Source: Butyrivibrio sp. (GTDB taxonomy: Bacteria; Bacillota; Clostridia; Lachnospirales; Lachnospiraceae). Taken from it: a DNA stretch of 47,646 nt. The DNA lies in assembly GCA_015056655.1 (NCBI GenBank), contig SVFV01000029.1:1-47646 (forward strand). The letters are read 5' to 3'. Positions 26,233 to 35,734 of the stretch are shown piece after piece (position 1 is the first letter of the stretch; every line of letters begins with the position of its first letter). The position numbers were made by a program, and so were the translations under genes. The notes beneath the pieces are model-generated. The model saw nothing but the letters and a program-made list of their open reading frames with translations. It was not told the DNA's origin and did not search any database.

Positions 26233-26544
26233 ATGGCAAATCAGGTAATGAGAATTACACTTAAGGCTTATGATCATCAGCTTGTTGATGCATCTGCCAA
26301 GAAGATCATCGAGACAGTCAAGAAGAACGGATCTCAGGTTAGTGGACCTGTACCGCTTCCCACTAAGAAGGAAGTAGTAACAATCCTTCGTGCGGTACAT
26401 AAGTACAAGGATTCCAGAGAGCAGTTCGAGCAGAGAACACATAAGAGACTGATCGACATCATTACACCTACACCTAAGACAGTTGAGGCTCTTCAGAGAT
26501 TAGAGATGCCCGCAGGTGTAAACATCAATATCAAAATGAAATAA
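26233..26544 (+). CDS. rpsJ: 30S ribosomal protein S10
   Basis: 103 aa, normal length. S10 belongs to the head of the small subunit and also acts as NusE in antitermination. Typical sequence: [30 protein letters not shown], and [11 protein letters not shown] followed by [10 protein letters not shown]. The AAAAGGAGG site is 11 nt from the ATG, rather long spacing. It is the first gene of the superoperon behind the structured leader. A further structured gap of 139 nt separates it from rplC, so it may be controlled differently from the genes below. Confidence 0.98.
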   Translation: MANQVMRITLKAYDHQLVDASAKKIIETVKKNGSQVSGPVPLPTKKEVVTILRAVHKYKDSREQFEQRTHKRLIDIITPTPKTVEALQRLEMPAGVNINIKMK

Positions 26545-26560
26545 TTCATAACTAATGTAA

Positions 26561-26676
26561 ACCTCTACTAGTATGATGCGAGACGCATGATGCCGTGAAG
26601 ACTGGAGAATTGCCAAGCGCAATTAAAGCGACATTGCGAACGATCTAAGCATCCGCTGTAGATGTAATAAGGAGGT
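26561..26676 (+). promoter_or_regulatory. Structured rpsJ-rplC intercistronic region
   Basis: This 139-nt gap has hairpins ATGCG-AGA-CGCAT (26576-26588) and AATTGC-CAAGC-GCAATT (26608-26624). ACCTC (26561-26565) is complementary to GAGGT in the rplC ribosome binding site (26672-26676), and the adjoining CTAC (26565-26568) to GTAG (26658-26661). A long-range fold could hide the rplC start. No promoter or terminator is apparent. Confidence 0.45.
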
Positions 26677-26683
26677 AAAAGAA

Positions 26684-27367
26684 ATGAAGAAGGCTATCTT
26701 AGCTACGAAGATCGGTATGACTCAGATCTTCAACGAAGACGGTTCACTTATTCCTGTAACTGTTCTGCAGGCAGGACCCTGTGTAGTAACACAGATCAAG
26801 ACCGTTGAGAACGATGGTTACAGTGCAGTTCAGGTTGGCTATGTTGATAAGAAAGAAAAGATCATCAACAGAGACAAGAACGGCAAGAAGACAATCGTAC
26901 ATGCACATGGTGTTAACAAAGCACAGCAGGGCCATTTCAAGAAGGCTGGAGTATCCTGCAAGAGATTCGTAAGAGAGTTCAAGTTTGAGAACGCTGCTGA
27001 GTACGAGCTTGGAAGCGAGATCAAGGCTGACATCTTTGCACAGGGCGACAAGATTGACGCTACAGCAATCTCTAAGGGTAAGGGATTCCAGGGCGCAATC
27101 AAGAAGTGCGGCCAGCACAGAGGACCCATGGCTCACGGTTCTAAGTTCCATCGTCATCAGGGTTCAAACGGATCCAGTTCTGATCCTAGCCGTGTATTTA
27201 AGGGAAAAGGAATGCCTGGTCACATGGGAAGCGTAAAAGTAACAGTTCAGAATCTTGAAGTTGTTCGCGTAGATGCTGACAAGAATCTGATCCTTGTTAA
27301 GGGTGCTATCCCTGGTCCTAAGAAGGGTCTTGTAACAATTAAGGAGACTACTAAGGTAGAGGCATAA
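26684..27367 (+). CDS. rplC: 50S ribosomal protein L3
   Basis: 227 aa. L3 folds early 23S rRNA and reaches towards the peptidyl-transferase centre. Typical: [16 protein letters not shown], then [20 protein letters not shown] and [19 protein letters not shown] in the central extension. AGGAGG is 8 nt before the ATG. It starts the block rplC-rplD-rplW-rplB. The [15 protein letters not shown] segment contains the glutamine that is N5-methylated by PrmB in some bacteria. Confidence 0.98.
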   Translation: MKKAILATKIGMTQIFNEDGSLIPVTVLQAGPCVVTQIKTVENDGYSAVQVGYVDKKEKIINRDKNGKKTIVHAHGVNKAQQGHFKKAGVSCKRFVREFKFENAAEYELGSEIKADIFAQGDKIDATAISKGKGFQGAIKKCGQHRGPMAHGSKFHRHQGSNGSSSDPSRVFKGKGMPGHMGSVKVTVQNLEVVRVDADKNLILVKGAIPGPKKGLVTIKETTKVEA

Positions 27368-27392
27368 CTTTTCACGAAAGGAGGACAAACAG

Positions 27393-28016
27393 ATGGCTAA
27401 CGTATCTGTTTACAATATGGAAGGCAAAGAAGTTGGCAATATCGATCTCAACGATGCCATCTTCGGAGTTGAAGTAAATGAACATCTTGTACACCTTGCA
27501 GTAGTTCAGCAGCTTGCTAACAACCGTCAGGGTACACAGAAGGCAAAGACACGTTCCGAAGTTCGCGGAGGTGGTCGTAAGCCTTGGAGACAGAAGGGAA
27601 CCGGTCATGCAAGACAGGGATCCACAAGAGCTCCTCAGTGGACAGGCGGCGGAGTTGTATTCGCACCCGTTCCGAGAGATTATTCATTCAAGATGAACCA
27701 GAAAGAGAAGAGAGCTGCTCTTAAGTCAGCGCTCACAGATAAGGTTCAGTCTGGAAAGCTCATCGTTCTTGATGAACTCAAGATGGACGAGTTTAAGACA
27801 AAGAAGTTTGCAGAAGTTATGAGCAACATCAAGGCTACACGTAAGGCTCTTGTTGTAGTAGCTGATAACGACGCTAAGGTTGTTAAGTCTGCAAACAATC
27901 TTCCTGAAGTAAAGACAGCACTTACAAATACAATCAATGTATATGATGTAGTAAATGCTCAGACACTCGTTCTTACAAAGGACGCAGTTGCAAAGATTGA
28001 GGAGGTGTATGCATAA
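27393..28016 (+). CDS. rplD: 50S ribosomal protein L4
   Basis: 207 aa. L4 has a globular part and a long loop lining the peptide exit tunnel; the loop here is [20 protein letters not shown], near residue 60, in its usual wild-type form. In some bacteria L4 also represses the S10 operon, which makes it the first candidate ligand of the rpsJ leader. Its stop codon overlaps the start of rplW by one base (TAATG), implying translational coupling. Confidence 0.98.
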   Translation: MANVSVYNMEGKEVGNIDLNDAIFGVEVNEHLVHLAVVQQLANNRQGTQKAKTRSEVRGGGRKPWRQKGTGHARQGSTRAPQWTGGGVVFAPVPRDYSFKMNQKEKRAALKSALTDKVQSGKLIVLDELKMDEFKTKKFAEVMSNIKATRKALVVVADNDAKVVKSANNLPEVKTALTNTINVYDVVNAQTLVLTKDAVAKIEEVYA

Positions 28017-28315
28017 TGGCAGCTATTCAGTATTATGACGTTATTCTTGAGCCTGTTCTCACAGAGAAGAGCATGAATGCTATGGGCGAGAAGAAGTACA
28101 CTTTCTTCGTACATCCTGAAGCTAACAAGACAATGATCAAGGAAGCTGTTGAGAAGATGTTCGATGGCGCTAAGGTTGCTAAGGTAAACACTCTCAATGC
28201 TAACGGAAAGCTTAAGAGACGCGGAATGACTTATGGCAGAACTGCTAAGGTTAAGAAGGCAATCGTACAGCTTACAGAAGATAGCAAGGATATCGAGATT
28301 TTCCAGGGACTTTGA
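28016..28315 (+). CDS. rplW: 50S ribosomal protein L23
   Basis: 99 aa. L23 lies at the tunnel exit and docks trigger factor and the signal recognition particle. Typical: [35 protein letters not shown] and [14 protein letters not shown]. The start overlaps the rplD stop by one base, with GAGG about 10 nt upstream inside rplD. Confidence 0.97.
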   Translation: MAAIQYYDVILEPVLTEKSMNAMGEKKYTFFVHPEANKTMIKEAVEKMFDGAKVAKVNTLNANGKLKRRGMTYGRTAKVKKAIVQLTEDSKDIEIFQGL

Positions 28316-28333
28316 TAAATAACAATTAACTAT

Positions 28334-28380
28334 ACGCACAGGATTAAAACAAAGTCCGAATCCAGGCAACAGCCGTGCGT
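28334..28380 (+). promoter_or_regulatory. Hairpin between rplW and rplB
   Basis: ACGCAC (28334-28339) pairs with GTGCGT (28375-28380), and inside it GGATT (28341-28345) with AATCC (28359-28363). It ends about 10 nt before the rplB ribosome binding site and has no T run, so a terminator is unlikely. It may affect rplB translation or mRNA processing. Confidence 0.4.
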
Positions 28381-28401
28381 GATAAGAAAAAGGAGATAAT
28401 C

Positions 28402-29244
28402 ATGGGAATTAAGAAATACGGCCCATATACACCGTCCAGAAGAAATATGACAGGTTCAGATTTCTCAGAGATCACAAAGAAGACTCCTGAGAAGAGCCTC
28501 CTTGTTTCTAAGAATTCAAAGGCTGGACGTAATAACCAGGGTAAGATCACAGTAAGACATCGCGGTGGCGGTGGAAGAAGAAAGTACAGAATCATCGACT
28601 TCAAGCGTTACAAGGATGAGTGCACAGCTAAGGTTATCGGTATCGAGTACGATCCTAACAGAACAGCTAACATCGCACTTATCGAGTACGAAGATGGCAC
28701 AAAGGCTTACATCCTTGCTCCTCAGGGACTTAAGGATGGCATGACAATCATGAATGGTCCTGCTGCTGAAGTACGTATCGGTAACTGCTTACCTCTTGCA
28801 AACATTCCTGTCGGTGAGAGCGTACACAACATCGAGCTTTATCCCGGAAGAGGTGGACAGCTTGTTCGTTCCGCTGGTAACTCAGCTCAGCTTATGGCTA
28901 AAGAAGGTAAGTATGCAACACTTCGTCTTCCTTCTGGCGAGATGAGATTAGTTCCCATCGAGTGCCGTGCAACAATCGGTACAGTTGGTAACATCGATCA
29001 CAACCTTATCAACATTGGTAAAGCTGGTCGTAAGCGTCACATGGGTATCCGTCCTACAGTTCGTGGTTCTGTTATGAACCCTAACGATCACCCGCATGGT
29101 GGTGGTGAAGGTAGAGCACCTATCGGTCGTCCCGGTCCGTGCACACCTTGGGGTAAGCCTGCTCTTGGTTACAAGACACGTAAGAAGAAGAAGGCTTCTA
29201 ACAAGATGATCATCAGAAGAAGAGACGGAAAAGCTATTAAATAA
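28402..29244 (+). CDS. rplB: 50S ribosomal protein L2
   Basis: 280 aa from the ATG at 28402, preceded by AAGGAGA; the frame is open to 28375 but lacks a site there. L2 is needed for subunit joining and peptidyl transfer. Typical: [20 protein letters not shown], the RNA-binding [12 protein letters not shown], and the C-terminal [20 protein letters not shown] with the conserved histidine. It is in the middle of the S10 block, followed by rpsS after 31 nt. Confidence 0.98.
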   Translation: MGIKKYGPYTPSRRNMTGSDFSEITKKTPEKSLLVSKNSKAGRNNQGKITVRHRGGGGRRKYRIIDFKRYKDECTAKVIGIEYDPNRTANIALIEYEDGTKAYILAPQGLKDGMTIMNGPAAEVRIGNCLPLANIPVGESVHNIELYPGRGGQLVRSAGNSAQLMAKEGKYATLRLPSGEMRLVPIECRATIGTVGNIDHNLINIGKAGRKRHMGIRPTVRGSVMNPNDHPHGGGEGRAPIGRPGPCTPWGKPALGYKTRKKKKASNKMIIRRRDGKAIK

Positions 29245-29275
29245 GCTTTGTTGAAATACGAGAGGAGAATGACAA

Positions 29276-29563
29276 ATGTCTAGATCACTTAAAAAGGGAC
29301 CTTTCGCAGATGCTAGTCTGCTGAAGAAGATCGATGCAATGAATGCAGAGAATCAGAAACAAATCGTTAAGACATGGTCCCGTCGTTCCACGATTTTCCC
29401 TTCCTTCGTTGGACACACTATCGCTGTTCATGACGGAAGAAAGCATATTCCGGTATATGTAACGGAAGATATGGTCGGACACAAGCTTGGTGAGTTCGTT
29501 CCTACAAGAACCTACAGAGGCCATGCTGGTAGCGTGCCTGAGAGAAAAGGCGGAGTACGCTAA
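29276..29563 (+). CDS. rpsS: 30S ribosomal protein S19
   Basis: 95 aa, usual length. S19 pairs with S13 in the head and contacts A-site tRNA. Typical: [32 protein letters not shown] and [23 protein letters not shown] precedes the ATG. The 43-nt gap to rplV includes the near-palindrome ACCGACCGGT, probably incidental. Confidence 0.98.
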   Translation: MSRSLKKGPFADASLLKKIDAMNAENQKQIVKTWSRRSTIFPSFVGHTIAVHDGRKHIPVYVTEDMVGHKLGEFVPTRTYRGHAGSVPERKGGVR

Positions 29564-29606
29564 ACCGACCGGTTAGAGTTTGTGAACAGTGAAAGGAGGT
29601 TAATCT

Positions 29607-29993
29607 ATGGCTACAGCACATAGATCCCAAGTTAAGAGAGAGAGAAACGCTCAGAAGGACACAAGACCTTCTGCTAAGTTATCTTACGCAAGAATCCCTG
29701 TTCAGAAGGCATGCTTCGTAATGGATGCCATCAGGGGTAAGGATGTAGAAACAGCACTTGCTATTCTGGAGTACAATCCCAGATACGCTTCAAGTGTAAT
29801 TTATAAGCTTCTTAGTTCTGCAATTGCTAATGCTGAGAATAACAACGGCATGAACAGAGCAAACCTTTATATTGCAGAATGCAACGCAAGTAATGGCCCG
29901 ATTATGAAGAGAATTCAGCCTAGAGCTCAGGGTAGAGCTTACAGAATTCAGAAGAAATTAAGCCATTTGACTGTAATTCTGGATGAGAGATAA
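29607..29993 (+). CDS. rplV: 50S ribosomal protein L22
   Basis: 128 aa. L22 sends a beta hairpin into the exit tunnel, close to the macrolide site. Typical: [40 protein letters not shown] and the hairpin [20 protein letters not shown], with no insertion of the kind that gives macrolide resistance. AAAGGAGG precedes the ATG. Confidence 0.97.
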   Translation: MATAHRSQVKRERNAQKDTRPSAKLSYARIPVQKACFVMDAIRGKDVETALAILEYNPRYASSVIYKLLSSAIANAENNNGMNRANLYIAECNASNGPIMKRIQPRAQGRAYRIQKKLSHLTVILDER

Positions 29994-30013
29994 GAAAGGA
30001 GAAAGTAAGTTCA

Positions 30014-30685
30014 ATGGGACAGAAAGTTAATCCTCATGGTCTGAGAGTCGGCGTCATTGCAGATTGGGAATCAAAATGGTATGCAGAGAATGGCGAATTC
30101 GCAGACAATCTTGTTGAAGATTACAAGATCAGAAAGTTTCTGAAGAAGAAGCTCTACGCTGCTGGAATTTCTAAGATTGAAATCGAGAGAGCATCTGATC
30201 GTGTTAAGGTTATCGTTTACACAGCTAAGCCCGGCGTTGTTATCGGTAAGGGTGGTGCTGAGATAGAAGTAACAAAGAAGGAACTTTCCAAGATAACAGA
30301 TAAGAAGGTTCTTGTTGACATTAAGGAAATCAAGAAGCCCGATAAGGATGCTCAGCTTGTTGCTGAGAACATCGCACAGCAGCTTGAGAATCGTGTATCT
30401 TTCCGTCGTGCTATGAAGTCATGCATGAGCAGAACAATGAAGACAGATGCACAGGGTATCAAGGCTTGCTGCAGTGGCCGTCTTGGTGGTGCAGATATCG
30501 CACGTAGCGAGTTCTACAGCGAGGGTACAATTCCGCTGCAGACACTCAGAGCTGATATTGATTATGGATTTGCTGAGGCAGACACAACTTATGGTAAGGT
30601 TGGTGTTAAGGTATGGATCTATAAGGGTGAAGTACTTCCTACAAAAGCATCCGAGAATTCAGATAAGGAAGGGAGCGATAAATAA
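30014..30685 (+). CDS. rpsC: 30S ribosomal protein S3
   Basis: 223 aa. S3 is at the mRNA entry channel and helps unwind mRNA. It has the N-terminal [15 protein letters not shown], a KH domain with [15 protein letters not shown], and the C-terminal [28 protein letters not shown] precedes the ATG. Its last base is shared with the rplP start. Confidence 0.98.
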   Translation: MGQKVNPHGLRVGVIADWESKWYAENGEFADNLVEDYKIRKFLKKKLYAAGISKIEIERASDRVKVIVYTAKPGVVIGKGGAEIEVTKKELSKITDKKVLVDIKEIKKPDKDAQLVAENIAQQLENRVSFRRAMKSCMSRTMKTDAQGIKACCSGRLGGADIARSEFYSEGTIPLQTLRADIDYGFAEADTTYGKVGVKVWIYKGEVLPTKASENSDKEGSDK

Positions 30686-31122
30686 TGTTAATGCCGAAGA
30701 GAGTAAAGCATCGTAAGCAGTTCCGCGGTTCTATGGCTGGTAAGGCTACACGCGGCAACACAATCGCATACGGTGAGTATGGAATAGTAGCGCTTGAGCC
30801 CTGCTGGATTCGTTCTAATCAGATCGAGGCAGCCCGTGTCGCTATGACTCGTTTCATCAAGCGTGGTGGTCAGGTTTGGATCAAGATTTTCCCTGACAAG
30901 CCTGTTACAGCAAAGCCCGCTGAAACTCGTATGGGTTCCGGTAAGGGTTCTGTAGATTACTGGGTAGCTGTTGTTAAGCCCGGACGTGTTATGTTTGAAA
31001 TCGGCGGAGTCGATGAAGAGGTAGCTAGAGAGGCACTTCGTCTCGCAGTACATAAGCTTCCTTGCAAGTGTAAGATCGTTTCAAAGGCTGATTTGGAAGG
31101 CGGTGCATCCAATGAAAACTAA
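30685..31122 (+). CDS. rplP: 50S ribosomal protein L16
   Basis: 145 aa. L16 lies near the A site of the large subunit and organises the central protuberance. Typical: [36 protein letters not shown] and [19 protein letters not shown]. The start overlaps the rpsC stop by one base (TAATG). The end overlaps rpmC by 11 bases. Confidence 0.98.
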   Translation: MLMPKRVKHRKQFRGSMAGKATRGNTIAYGEYGIVALEPCWIRSNQIEAARVAMTRFIKRGGQVWIKIFPDKPVTAKPAETRMGSGKGSVDYWVAVVKPGRVMFEIGGVDEEVAREALRLAVHKLPCKCKIVSKADLEGGASNEN

Positions 31123-31315
31123 TAAGTATGTAGAAGAGCTGAAGGCTAAGTCTGCTGAGGAACTTAATCAGGAGCTTGTATCAGCTAAAAAGGAACTTTT
31201 TAATCTTAGATTCCAGAATGCAACTAACCAGCTGGATAATACAGCAAGAATTAAAGAGGTTAGAAAGAACATTGCAAGAATTCAGACTGTGATCACACAG
31301 AATGCAGCACAGTAA
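31112..31315 (+). CDS. rpmC: 50S ribosomal protein L29
   Basis: 67 aa from the ATG at 31112; a GTG at 31103 is in frame but the ATG gives the family-like start [19 protein letters not shown]29 is a two-helix protein at the tunnel exit next to L23. The helix [20 protein letters not shown] is characteristic. The gene overlaps rplP by 11 nt and is followed by rpsQ after 13 nt. Confidence 0.96.
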   Translation: MKTNKYVEELKAKSAEELNQELVSAKKELFNLRFQNATNQLDNTARIKEVRKNIARIQTVITQNAAQ

Positions 31316-31328
31316 AGGAGATTAAGTC

Positions 31329-31583
31329 GTGGAAAGAAATTTAAGAAAAACGCGTGTTGGTAAAGTAACAAGCGATAAGATGGATAAGACCATCGTTGTT
31401 TCCATCGAAGATCATGTAAAGCATCCTCTTTACAAGAAGATTGTTAAAAGAACCTATAAGCTGAAGGCTCATGATGAAAACAATGAGTGCCGTATAGGTG
31501 ATACAGTCAAGGTTATGGAAACAAGACCGATCTCTAAAGACAAGAGATGGAGACTGGTTCAGATTATTGAGCGTGCTAAGTAA
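31329..31583 (+). CDS. rpsQ: 30S ribosomal protein S17
   Basis: 84 aa with a GTG start, preceded by AAAGGAG. S17 is an OB-fold primary binder of 16S rRNA. Typical: [39 protein letters not shown] and [21 protein letters not shown] shift to the spc block follows with rplN after 44 nt, without a visible promoter. Confidence 0.97.
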   Translation: MERNLRKTRVGKVTSDKMDKTIVVSIEDHVKHPLYKKIVKRTYKLKAHDENNECRIGDTVKVMETRPISKDKRWRLVQIIERAK

Positions 31584-31627
31584 TTAGCTAAAGTTTTCAG
31601 ATAGTTGATTATAAAAGGAGAAATGAC

Positions 31628-31996
31628 ATGATTCAGCAGGAAAGCAGACTTAGAGTTGCTGATAACACAGGTGCTAAAGAGCTTTTAACAATCCGTGTTA
31701 TGGGTGGTTCTACAAGAAGATATGCGAGAATCGGCGATGTAGTTGTTGCTTCGGTCAAAGAAGCAACACCAGGCGGCGTTGTTAAGAAGGGCGACGTTGT
31801 AAAAGCAGTTGTAGTTCGTACTGTTAAAGAAACTCGCCGTAAAGATGGTTCCTATATTCGTTTTGATGAGAACGCTGCAGTTATCATCAATGATGAAGGT
31901 AATCCGAAGGGAACACGTATTTTTGGACCCGTTGCAAGAGAGCTTCGTGACAAGAAGTATATGAAGATTCTTTCTCTTGCTCCGGAAGTATTATAA
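31628..31996 (+). CDS. rplN: 50S ribosomal protein L14
   Basis: 122 aa. L14 sits at the subunit interface and binds L19 and the silencing factor RsfS. Typical: [37 protein letters not shown] and [25 protein letters not shown] precedes the ATG. It is the first gene of the classical spc block, here continuous with S10. Confidence 0.98.
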   Translation: MIQQESRLRVADNTGAKELLTIRVMGGSTRRYARIGDVVVASVKEATPGGVVKKGDVVKAVVVRTVKETRRKDGSYIRFDENAAVIINDEGNPKGTRIFGPVARELRDKKYMKILSLAPEVL

Positions 31997-32007
31997 GGAG
32001 GCGCCGA

Positions 32008-32319
32008 ATGTCTACAAGTAAGATTAAGAAGGGCGATACCGTTAAGGTTATTGCCGGTAAGAGCAAAGATAAAGAAGGCAAGGTACTCTCCGTTGACCTT
32101 AAGAACGGCAAGGTAGTAGTTGAAGGTGCAAACATGGTTACTAAGCACACAAAGCCTTCCGCTTCAAACCCCAATGGTGGTATCGTTCAGCAGGAAGCTC
32201 CCATGGACATCTCCAATGTAATGTATGTTCATAAGGGAAAGGCTACACGTGTTGGTTTCAAGGTAGAGGACGGCAAGAAGGTTCGTATCGCTAAATCAAC
32301 AGGCGAAGCTATTGACTGA
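32008..32319 (+). CDS. rplX: 50S ribosomal protein L24
   Basis: 103 aa. L24 starts large-subunit assembly and carries a KOW motif near its N-terminus (KIKKGDTVKVIAGKSKDKEG). The downstream GANMVTKHTKPSASNPNGGI is typical. AAGGAGG precedes the ATG, 11 nt after rplN. Confidence 0.97.
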   Translation: MSTSKIKKGDTVKVIAGKSKDKEGKVLSVDLKNGKVVVEGANMVTKHTKPSASNPNGGIVQQEAPMDISNVMYVHKGKATRVGFKVEDGKKVRIAKSTGEAID

Positions 32320-32341
32320 TAAGGAAAGGAGGTAAGGAGCT

Positions 32342-32881
32342 TTGAGTAGATATAAGGATTTATATAAAGACGAGATCGTGAGCGCTATGACAAAGAAGTT
32401 CGGTTATAAGAACGTTATGGAAGTTCCGAAGCTCGATAAAATCGTAATCAATATGGCAGTAGGAGAAGCAAAGGAGAACGCTAAGGTTCTTGAAAACGCT
32501 GCAAACGATATGCAGATCATCTCCGGCCAGAAGCCTGTTTATACAAAGGCTAAGAAGTCCATCGCTAACTTCAAGATTAGAGAGGGTATGCCGATTGGAT
32601 GTAAGGTTACACTTCGTGGAGAGAAGATGTACGAGTTCATGGATCGTTTGGTTAACCTGGCACTTCCTCGTGTCCGCGACTTCCGTGGTGTTAACCCTAA
32701 CGCTTTCGATGGCAGAGGTAACTATGCTCTTGGTATCAAGGAGCAGCTCATCTTCCCTGAGATCGAGTATGATAAGGTTGACAAGACAAGAGGTATGGAT
32801 ATCATCTTTACAACAACTGCCAAGACTGATGAAGAGGCTCGTGAGCTTTTAACACTCTTCAACATGCCTTTCGCTAAGTGA
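32342..32881 (+). CDS. rplE: 50S ribosomal protein L5
   Basis: 179 aa with a TTG start, placed after AAAGGAGG with a second GGAG nearer the start. L5 binds 5S rRNA in the central protuberance. Typical: [33 protein letters not shown], and [20 protein letters not shown]. The rare start codon may reduce initiation, but the ribosome binding site is strong. It is followed by the zinc-type S14 after 23 nt. Confidence 0.98.
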   Translation: MSRYKDLYKDEIVSAMTKKFGYKNVMEVPKLDKIVINMAVGEAKENAKVLENAANDMQIISGQKPVYTKAKKSIANFKIREGMPIGCKVTLRGEKMYEFMDRLVNLALPRVRDFRGVNPNAFDGRGNYALGIKEQLIFPEIEYDKVDKTRGMDIIFTTTAKTDEEARELLTLFNMPFAK

Positions 32882-32904
32882 TTTAAATAGGAGGAATCGA
32901 ACAC

Positions 32905-33090
32905 ATGGCTAAATTATCCATGAAGGTAAAACAGCAGATGAAACCCAAGTTTTCAACACGTGCATACAACCGTTGCAGAATTTGTGGTCGTCCGCATGCT
33001 TATCTTAGAAAATACGGAATCTGCAGAATTTGTTTCCGTGAGTTAGCTTACAAGGGTGAGATCCCGGGTGTACGTAAGGCTAGTTGGTAA
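32905..33090 (+). CDS. rpsZ: 30S ribosomal protein S14, zinc-binding type Z
   Basis: 61 aa. The short form of S14 with four zinc-binding cysteines: [10 protein letters not shown] and [10 protein letters not shown]. It belongs to the head of the small subunit. Some Firmicutes carry a second zinc-free form used in zinc starvation; none is seen here. The gene is also called rpsN. An 88-nt structured gap separates it from rpsH. Confidence 0.97.
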   Translation: MAKLSMKVKQQMKPKFSTRAYNRCRICGRPHAYLRKYGICRICFRELAYKGEIPGVRKASW

Positions 33091-33102
33091 TTATTTAAAA
33101 AC

Positions 33103-33150
33103 ATTGCGGCTTCGTGTCTCTGTGCATTCGGCACAGTAAGGCGGAGCAAT
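33103..33150 (+). promoter_or_regulatory. Stem-loop between rpsZ and rpsH
   Basis: ATTGC (33103-33107) and GCAAT (33146-33150) close an internal loop around a perfect hairpin CTGTGC-ATTCG-GCACAG (33120-33136). It stops 11 nt before the rpsH ribosome binding site. S8 controls the spc operon in Escherichia coli by binding an mRNA stem with an internal loop; a site here, right before its own gene, is a plausible but untested parallel. Confidence 0.45.
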
Positions 33151-33178
33151 AATAGAAAATTAAGGAGGCTTTTTCAAA

Positions 33179-33580
33179 ATGGCAATGAATGATCCTATTG
33201 CAGATATGCTTACAAGAATTCGTAATGCAAACACTGCAAAGCATGACACAGTTGACGTTCCTTCATCAAAGATGAAGCTTGCAATCGCAAACATTCTTCT
33301 TGAAGAAGGTTATATCAAGAAGCTTGATGTTGTTGAAGAGAATGGTTTCAAGACTCTTCACATCACACTCAAGTACGGCGCTGACAGAAATGACAGAGTT
33401 ATTTCTGGTCTTAAGAGAATTTCCAAGCCCGGTCTGCGTGTATACGCTGGTAGAGAGGAGCTCCCGAGAGTACTTGGTGGTCTCGGCATCGCAATCATCT
33501 CTACAAACCAGGGTGTTGTAACTGATAAAAAAGCAAGAGAGCTCCAGGTTGGTGGCGAAGTTCTTGCATTCGTTTGGTAA
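33179..33580 (+). CDS. rpsH: 30S ribosomal protein S8
   Basis: 133 aa. S8 is a central-domain primary binder of 16S rRNA and a known spc-operon repressor in enterobacteria. Typical: [15 protein letters not shown], the C-terminal [20 protein letters not shown] and [16 protein letters not shown] is 10 nt from the ATG at 33179; a second ATG two codons later is also possible. Confidence 0.98.
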   Translation: MAMNDPIADMLTRIRNANTAKHDTVDVPSSKMKLAIANILLEEGYIKKLDVVEENGFKTLHITLKYGADRNDRVISGLKRISKPGLRVYAGREELPRVLGGLGIAIISTNQGVVTDKKARELQVGGEVLAFVW

Positions 33581-33595
33581 ATTGGAGGTACGGGC

Positions 33596-34135
33596 ATGTC
33601 ACGAATCGGAAAAATGCCAATCGCGATTCCTGCTGGTGTAACAGTAGAAGTTGCAGAAAATAATAAGGTGACTGTTAAAGGTCCTAAGGGCACACTTGAG
33701 AGAGTATTCCCTGCTGAGATGCAGTTCGAGCAGAACGATGGTCAGATCGAAGTTAAGAGACCTGATGATCAGAAGAAGACAAGAGCTCTTCATGGACTTT
33801 CAAGAAGCCTTCTGAATAACATGGTTGTTGGTGTAACAGATGGCTATGAGAAGAAGCTTGAAGTTAATGGTGTTGGTTATAGAGCAGCAAAGAGCGGCAA
33901 GAAACTCACCCTGACTCTTGGTTATTCACACCCTGTTGAACTCGAGGATCCTGAAGGAATCGAGACAGTAGTTGATGGTAACAATATCATCGTTAAGGGT
34001 ATCGATAAAGAAAAGGTTGGCCAGTTTGCAGCAATTATCAGAGAGAAGAGAGCTCCTGAGCCGTATAAGGGCAAGGGAATCAAGTATTCTGATGAAGTTA
34101 TCCGCCGCAAGGTTGGTAAGACCGGTAAGAAGTAA
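33596..34135 (+). CDS. rplF: 50S ribosomal protein L6
   Basis: 179 aa. L6 lies near the factor-binding site at the base of the stalk and has two similar domains. Typical: [35 protein letters not shown] and [25 protein letters not shown] precedes the ATG. Confidence 0.98.
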   Translation: MSRIGKMPIAIPAGVTVEVAENNKVTVKGPKGTLERVFPAEMQFEQNDGQIEVKRPDDQKKTRALHGLSRSLLNNMVVGVTDGYEKKLEVNGVGYRAAKSGKKLTLTLGYSHPVELEDPEGIETVVDGNNIIVKGIDKEKVGQFAAIIREKRAPEPYKGKGIKYSDEVIRRKVGKTGKK

Positions 34136-34154
34136 GAGATAAGGAGAGTAAAAA

Positions 34155-34523
34155 ATGGTTAGTAAAGAATCCAGACAGAAAAGTCGCGAAAAGAAGCATC
34201 TGAGAATTCGCAATCGTTTCAGCGGCACTGCTGAAAGACCTCGTCTTGCAGTTTTCAGAAGTAATAATCATATGTATGCTCAGGTTATCGATGATGTTGC
34301 CGGAAAGACAATCGTTTCTGCTTCCACACTTGAGAAGGACATTAAGTCAGCTCTGAAGGCTACAGATAATGTTGATGCAGCTGCATACATCGGTGATGTT
34401 GTTGCTAAGAGAGCAATGGAAAAAGGTATTAAGGCTGTTGTTTTCGACAGAGGCGGTTACATCTACCATGGTAAGGTAGCAGCATTAGCTGATGCAGCTA
34501 GAAAAGCAGGCTTAGAATTCTAA
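34155..34523 (+). CDS. rplR: 50S ribosomal protein L18
   Basis: 122 aa. L18 binds 5S rRNA with L5. The basic N-terminal tail ([20 protein letters not shown]) is followed by [20 protein letters not shown] and [26 protein letters not shown] precedes the ATG. Confidence 0.98.
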   Translation: MVSKESRQKSREKKHLRIRNRFSGTAERPRLAVFRSNNHMYAQVIDDVAGKTIVSASTLEKDIKSALKATDNVDAAAYIGDVVAKRAMEKGIKAVVFDRGGYIYHGKVAALADAARKAGLEF

Positions 34524-34539
34524 GGAAGGGAGAAAGATA

Positions 34540-35049
34540 ATGAAGCGTACAATCGTTGATGCAAGTCAGCTTGAATTAACAGATAAAGTCGTTACCATCA
34601 AGCGAGTTACAAAGGTTGTTAAGGGTGGACGTAACATGAAGTTCACAGCCCTTGTAGTTGTTGGTGACGGTAATGGTCATGTTGGTGTTGGTCTTGGTAA
34701 GTCTACTGAAATACCTGATGCTATTCGCAAGGGTAAGGAGGATGCTACTAAGAATCTCATTACAGTTCCGCTTGATGAGAACAACAGTATCACACATGAT
34801 TTCGTAGGTAAGTTCGGTTCTGCGGAGGTTCTTCTTAAGAGATCTCCCGAAGGTACTGGTATTATCGCAGGTGGTCCTGCTCGTTCTGTATGTGAGCTTG
34901 CCGGAATTAAGAACATCCGTACAAAGTCTCTTGGTTCTAACAATAAGCAGAACGTTGTTTATGCGACCATTAACGGTCTTGGAAACCTGAAGACACCGGA
35001 AGAGGTTGCTAAGAAGCGCGGTAAGTCTGTAGAAGAAGTTATTGCGTAA
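34540..35049 (+). CDS. rpsE: 30S ribosomal protein S5
   Basis: 169 aa. S5 is on the mRNA entry side and affects accuracy. Typical: [40 protein letters not shown] and [27 protein letters not shown] precedes the ATG. The spectinomycin-contact loop looks wild type. Confidence 0.98.
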   Translation: MKRTIVDASQLELTDKVVTIKRVTKVVKGGRNMKFTALVVVGDGNGHVGVGLGKSTEIPDAIRKGKEDATKNLITVPLDENNSITHDFVGKFGSAEVLLKRSPEGTGIIAGGPARSVCELAGIKNIRTKSLGSNNKQNVVYATINGLGNLKTPEEVAKKRGKSVEEVIA

Positions 35050-35081
35050 TAGTAGGCAACATCTAGTAAAGGAGAAAATCA

Positions 35082-35282
35082 ATGGCAGCTAAGAAAGAAA
35101 GTGGAAAGATGCTTAAAATCACATTGGTGAAGTCCACTATTGGTGCTGTTCCGAAGCAGAGAGCTACGGTAAAATCAATGGGATTTAAGAAACTTAACAG
35201 CAGTGTTGAACTGCCGGATAACTCTGCAACAAGAGGTCAGATCCAGCAGATAAAACATCTGGTTAAAGTGGAAGAACTTTAA
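35082..35282 (+). CDS. rpmD: 50S ribosomal protein L30
   Basis: 66 aa, of which about 10 N-terminal residues ([10 protein letters not shown]) precede the usual L30 start [11 protein letters not shown]. The rest ([20 protein letters not shown], then [16 protein letters not shown]) is typical. AAAGGAG precedes the ATG at 35082; an internal ATG at residue 10 lacks one. It follows rpsE by 32 nt. Confidence 0.96.
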   Translation: MAAKKESGKMLKITLVKSTIGAVPKQRATVKSMGFKKLNSSVELPDNSATRGQIQQIKHLVKVEEL

Positions 35283-35293
35283 GGAGGAAAATC

Positions 35294-35734
35294 ATGGAAT
35301 TATCTAATTTGAGACCTGCTGAGGGTTCTGTTCAGAGTGACAATTTCAGAAGAGGCCGCGGTCATGGTTCAGGAAATGGCAAGACTGCTGGTAAGGGCCA
35401 CAAGGGACAGAAAGCTCGTTCAGGAGCTCCCAGACCCGGATTTGAGGGTGGACAGATGCCCTTGTTCCGTCGTCTTCCTAAGAGAGGCTTTAAGAACATC
35501 AATTCTAAGCATATCGTAGCTATAAATGTAAGTTCACTTGAGTGCTTTGAGAACGGTGCAGTTGTTGACGTACAGGCACTTAAGGATAATGGTATCATCA
35601 AACATGAATATGATGGCGTAAAGATACTCGGTAACGGTGAATTTACCAAAAAGCTTACGGTTAAAGTAAATGCATATAGTGCATCTGCTAAGGAGAAGAT
35701 CGAAGCTCTTGGGGGAACGGCAGAGGTGATTTAA
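35294..35734 (+). CDS. rplO: 50S ribosomal protein L15
   Basis: 146 aa. L15 is a late-assembly protein. The glycine/arginine-rich N-terminus ([20 protein letters not shown]) is typical, followed by [13 protein letters not shown] and [25 protein letters not shown] precedes the ATG. Its stop overlaps the secY start by one base. Confidence 0.98.
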   Translation: MELSNLRPAEGSVQSDNFRRGRGHGSGNGKTAGKGHKGQKARSGAPRPGFEGGQMPLFRRLPKRGFKNINSKHIVAINVSSLECFENGAVVDVQALKDNGIIKHEYDGVKILGNGEFTKKLTVKVNAYSASAKEKIEALGGTAEVI

